DNA of 64,000 nt from Lycocorax pyrrhopterus obiensis (taxonomy: Eukaryota > Chordata > Aves > Passeriformes > Paradisaeidae), in the NCBI GenBank assembly GCA_014706295.1, contig JACSVZ010000002.1:19638494-19702493 (forward strand). The letters are read 5' to 3'. The position numbers were made by a program, and so were the translations under genes. How positions within the stretch are numbered: position 1 is the first letter of the stretch; the number at the start of each line of letters is the position of its first letter. Of this stretch, positions 62,542 through 64,000 are shown piece by piece. The notes beneath the pieces are model-generated. The model was not told where the DNA came from. It was given only the letters and a program-made list of their open reading frames with translations, and did not search any database.

Positions 62542-64000
62542 ACAACGATTTAACATTTATTAAATGTGAAGTTTAGTACACTTTAAATGTGTGGGTTTAG
62601 TATTACTCCTGCCCAGTTGAATGAGAACGAAAAGTACGTATGAACAGTCTGGTTTGGTTTTTGGTTAGTTTTTTTTTGTTGATGTTTTGTTTTGGTTTTT
62701 TTGTTTATTTGGTTTTTTGGGGAGTGTTGTTTGTTTGTTTTTGGTTTTTTCCTGTTCTCAGTGTTTTTCTTTTCTTTCAACACTAGTACAATCTTTGAAG
62801 CTTCACCCTTCCACTTCAGTATGTTACAAACACACTTTTCCTAGCTTGCTTGTTCTCCTCTATATTCCTCTTCTATGTTACCAGGCATCTGTGGTCTCAC
62901 TTTAAAGCAAAAATAAAACAAACACAAAGAAACACTGGGCAAATAGTTGGGAAAAGCATACATATAATCAAAGGAATGATTTTGAAATCAGAGGATTGAA
63001 ATTGCAAAAATTCTAGTCATTATTGCTCAAATTATCATGATTTGCTTGTGCAGCCACAGTAGCTGATTGCCAGCACCAGCCACTTGGCTGCACATTGACT
63101 ACAGAAGAGACCTCAGTCAGGATAAATAGGAGTCACATTTTGTCAAATTAGAGTGGCCATAGAATTTCAGATTAAAGCTCCATCTAATCTGGCAGACAAA
63201 GAAAATACCCATGAAATGGTAAGTACAAGATAAATGTGTTTGATATGCACCCCAATTACTCTCCGGACCAAATTGCAGAAACAAATGAAAGTGACTTTCA
63301 AAGCTAACTCAGAAATCCAAACACCAAGCAGGACCAGGACAGCCATCAAGCTGTGTTTCATTCAAGTAGGAAGATGACCAACACCCACAAAGCACCATTG
63401 CTCTGCATTTACTTGCATTCTCTCCCTGAGAACATCCACCAGAACAACAACCAGTAGTCACGTTCTCAAACACTGGGTGTCTCACTGATATTATTGCAGC
63501 CACTGTGCACCAGCTTAGAGAAGCTGTTCTCAGCAGCATGAACAAAAATTACAGCAACCTGATACACCAACTCTCTTGCTCACTCCAATATATACTGCAA
63601 CTTTATCTAGACTTGTTTGCACTGCTCTCTTTTCCACCAGGTCTACAGATACCTCTTCACAGAGGGATGTCAGAGCTCACCTTCCACCTGCTACTGATCC
63701 CTCTTAGTTACATAGTATTGAAAGACAGGGTGATGCCCTAAGTATTAACTTTATGTATATCTAAGGTACACTAGTTCATACATGTAAAAACATACAGCAT
63801 CAAAGGAACTTGAGAAGTACTAAATGTATGAAATCTACTATCCACTTTCTGTCTCTTCAAAGAGTTCAAATTTTTCTTTTGCCTAAGCAGCTACTGCAAA
63901 TGTACTGTTCCCATGCTTGCATGTTAAACAACTGGAAGGGGTCTACACAGTTAACTACTTCAACCCCACTGTATTAAAAACATAGAAAAATTCATCTGTT

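Larger units (their letters stand above)
61543..64000 (-). other. Upstream intron of the MALRD1-like gene (to window end)
   Basis: About 2.5 kb. Contains CR1 sequence at 62247-62541 and a T/G-rich tract at 62649-62756. The first part of the MAM domain (C-x-F-E...C-x-W) was not found here and probably lies beyond the window. Minus-strand open frames at 63167-63361 and 63309-63545 show no domain pattern. Confidence 0.4.

Overview
The window looks like avian nuclear DNA. It is AT-rich and gene-poor. It carries several CR1 LINE 3' ends with the typical ATTCTRTGA-type tails, retroviral solo LTRs, and widely spaced small exons with GT-AG sites. No bacterial-style gene, rRNA, tRNA or CRISPR array was found. 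Most long open frames are chance frames or lie inside transposons.

The main result is the 3' part of one large split gene on the minus strand, running from beyond base 64000 down to a stop codon at 19644. Five C-terminal exons join in phase: 30812-30894 (end of an EGF-like domain), 30633-30723 (membrane span), 22212-22287, 20474-20530 and 19644-19745 (cytoplasmic tail). The tail holds two FxNPLY motifs, the kind of signal read by PTB-domain endocytic adaptors. Further upstream, four short segments (61510-61542, 59728-59837, 58502-58654, 54687-54755) also join in phase and spell a divergent MAM domain. MAM + EGF + single span + NPxY tail, with multi-kilobase introns, fits MALRD1 (DIET1) best. 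That identity rests on architecture, not on a database match. LDL-receptor class A and EGF exons expected between 31 and 54 kb were only partly found; one weak LDLa-like candidate lies at 47083-47176.

Layout: 1-9390 is unannotated intergenic DNA. 9391-9783 is a retroviral LTR. 9784-19343 is intergenic, with CR1 pieces, an (AACC)n repeat and a CR1 containing a GGCGA/GGGGA array. 19344-64000 is the MALRD1-like gene, mostly intron. The introns hold CR1 copies (23.1, 27.0, 51.0, 56.4, 62.3 kb) and three related LTRs (50.1, 55.0-56.0, 56.1-56.9 kb). Two of these LTRs lie head to head, and one was later hit by a CR1.

The exon model was built by eye from splice-site consensus, reading phase and domain resemblance. 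Exon borders, especially in the MAM part, need transcript evidence.
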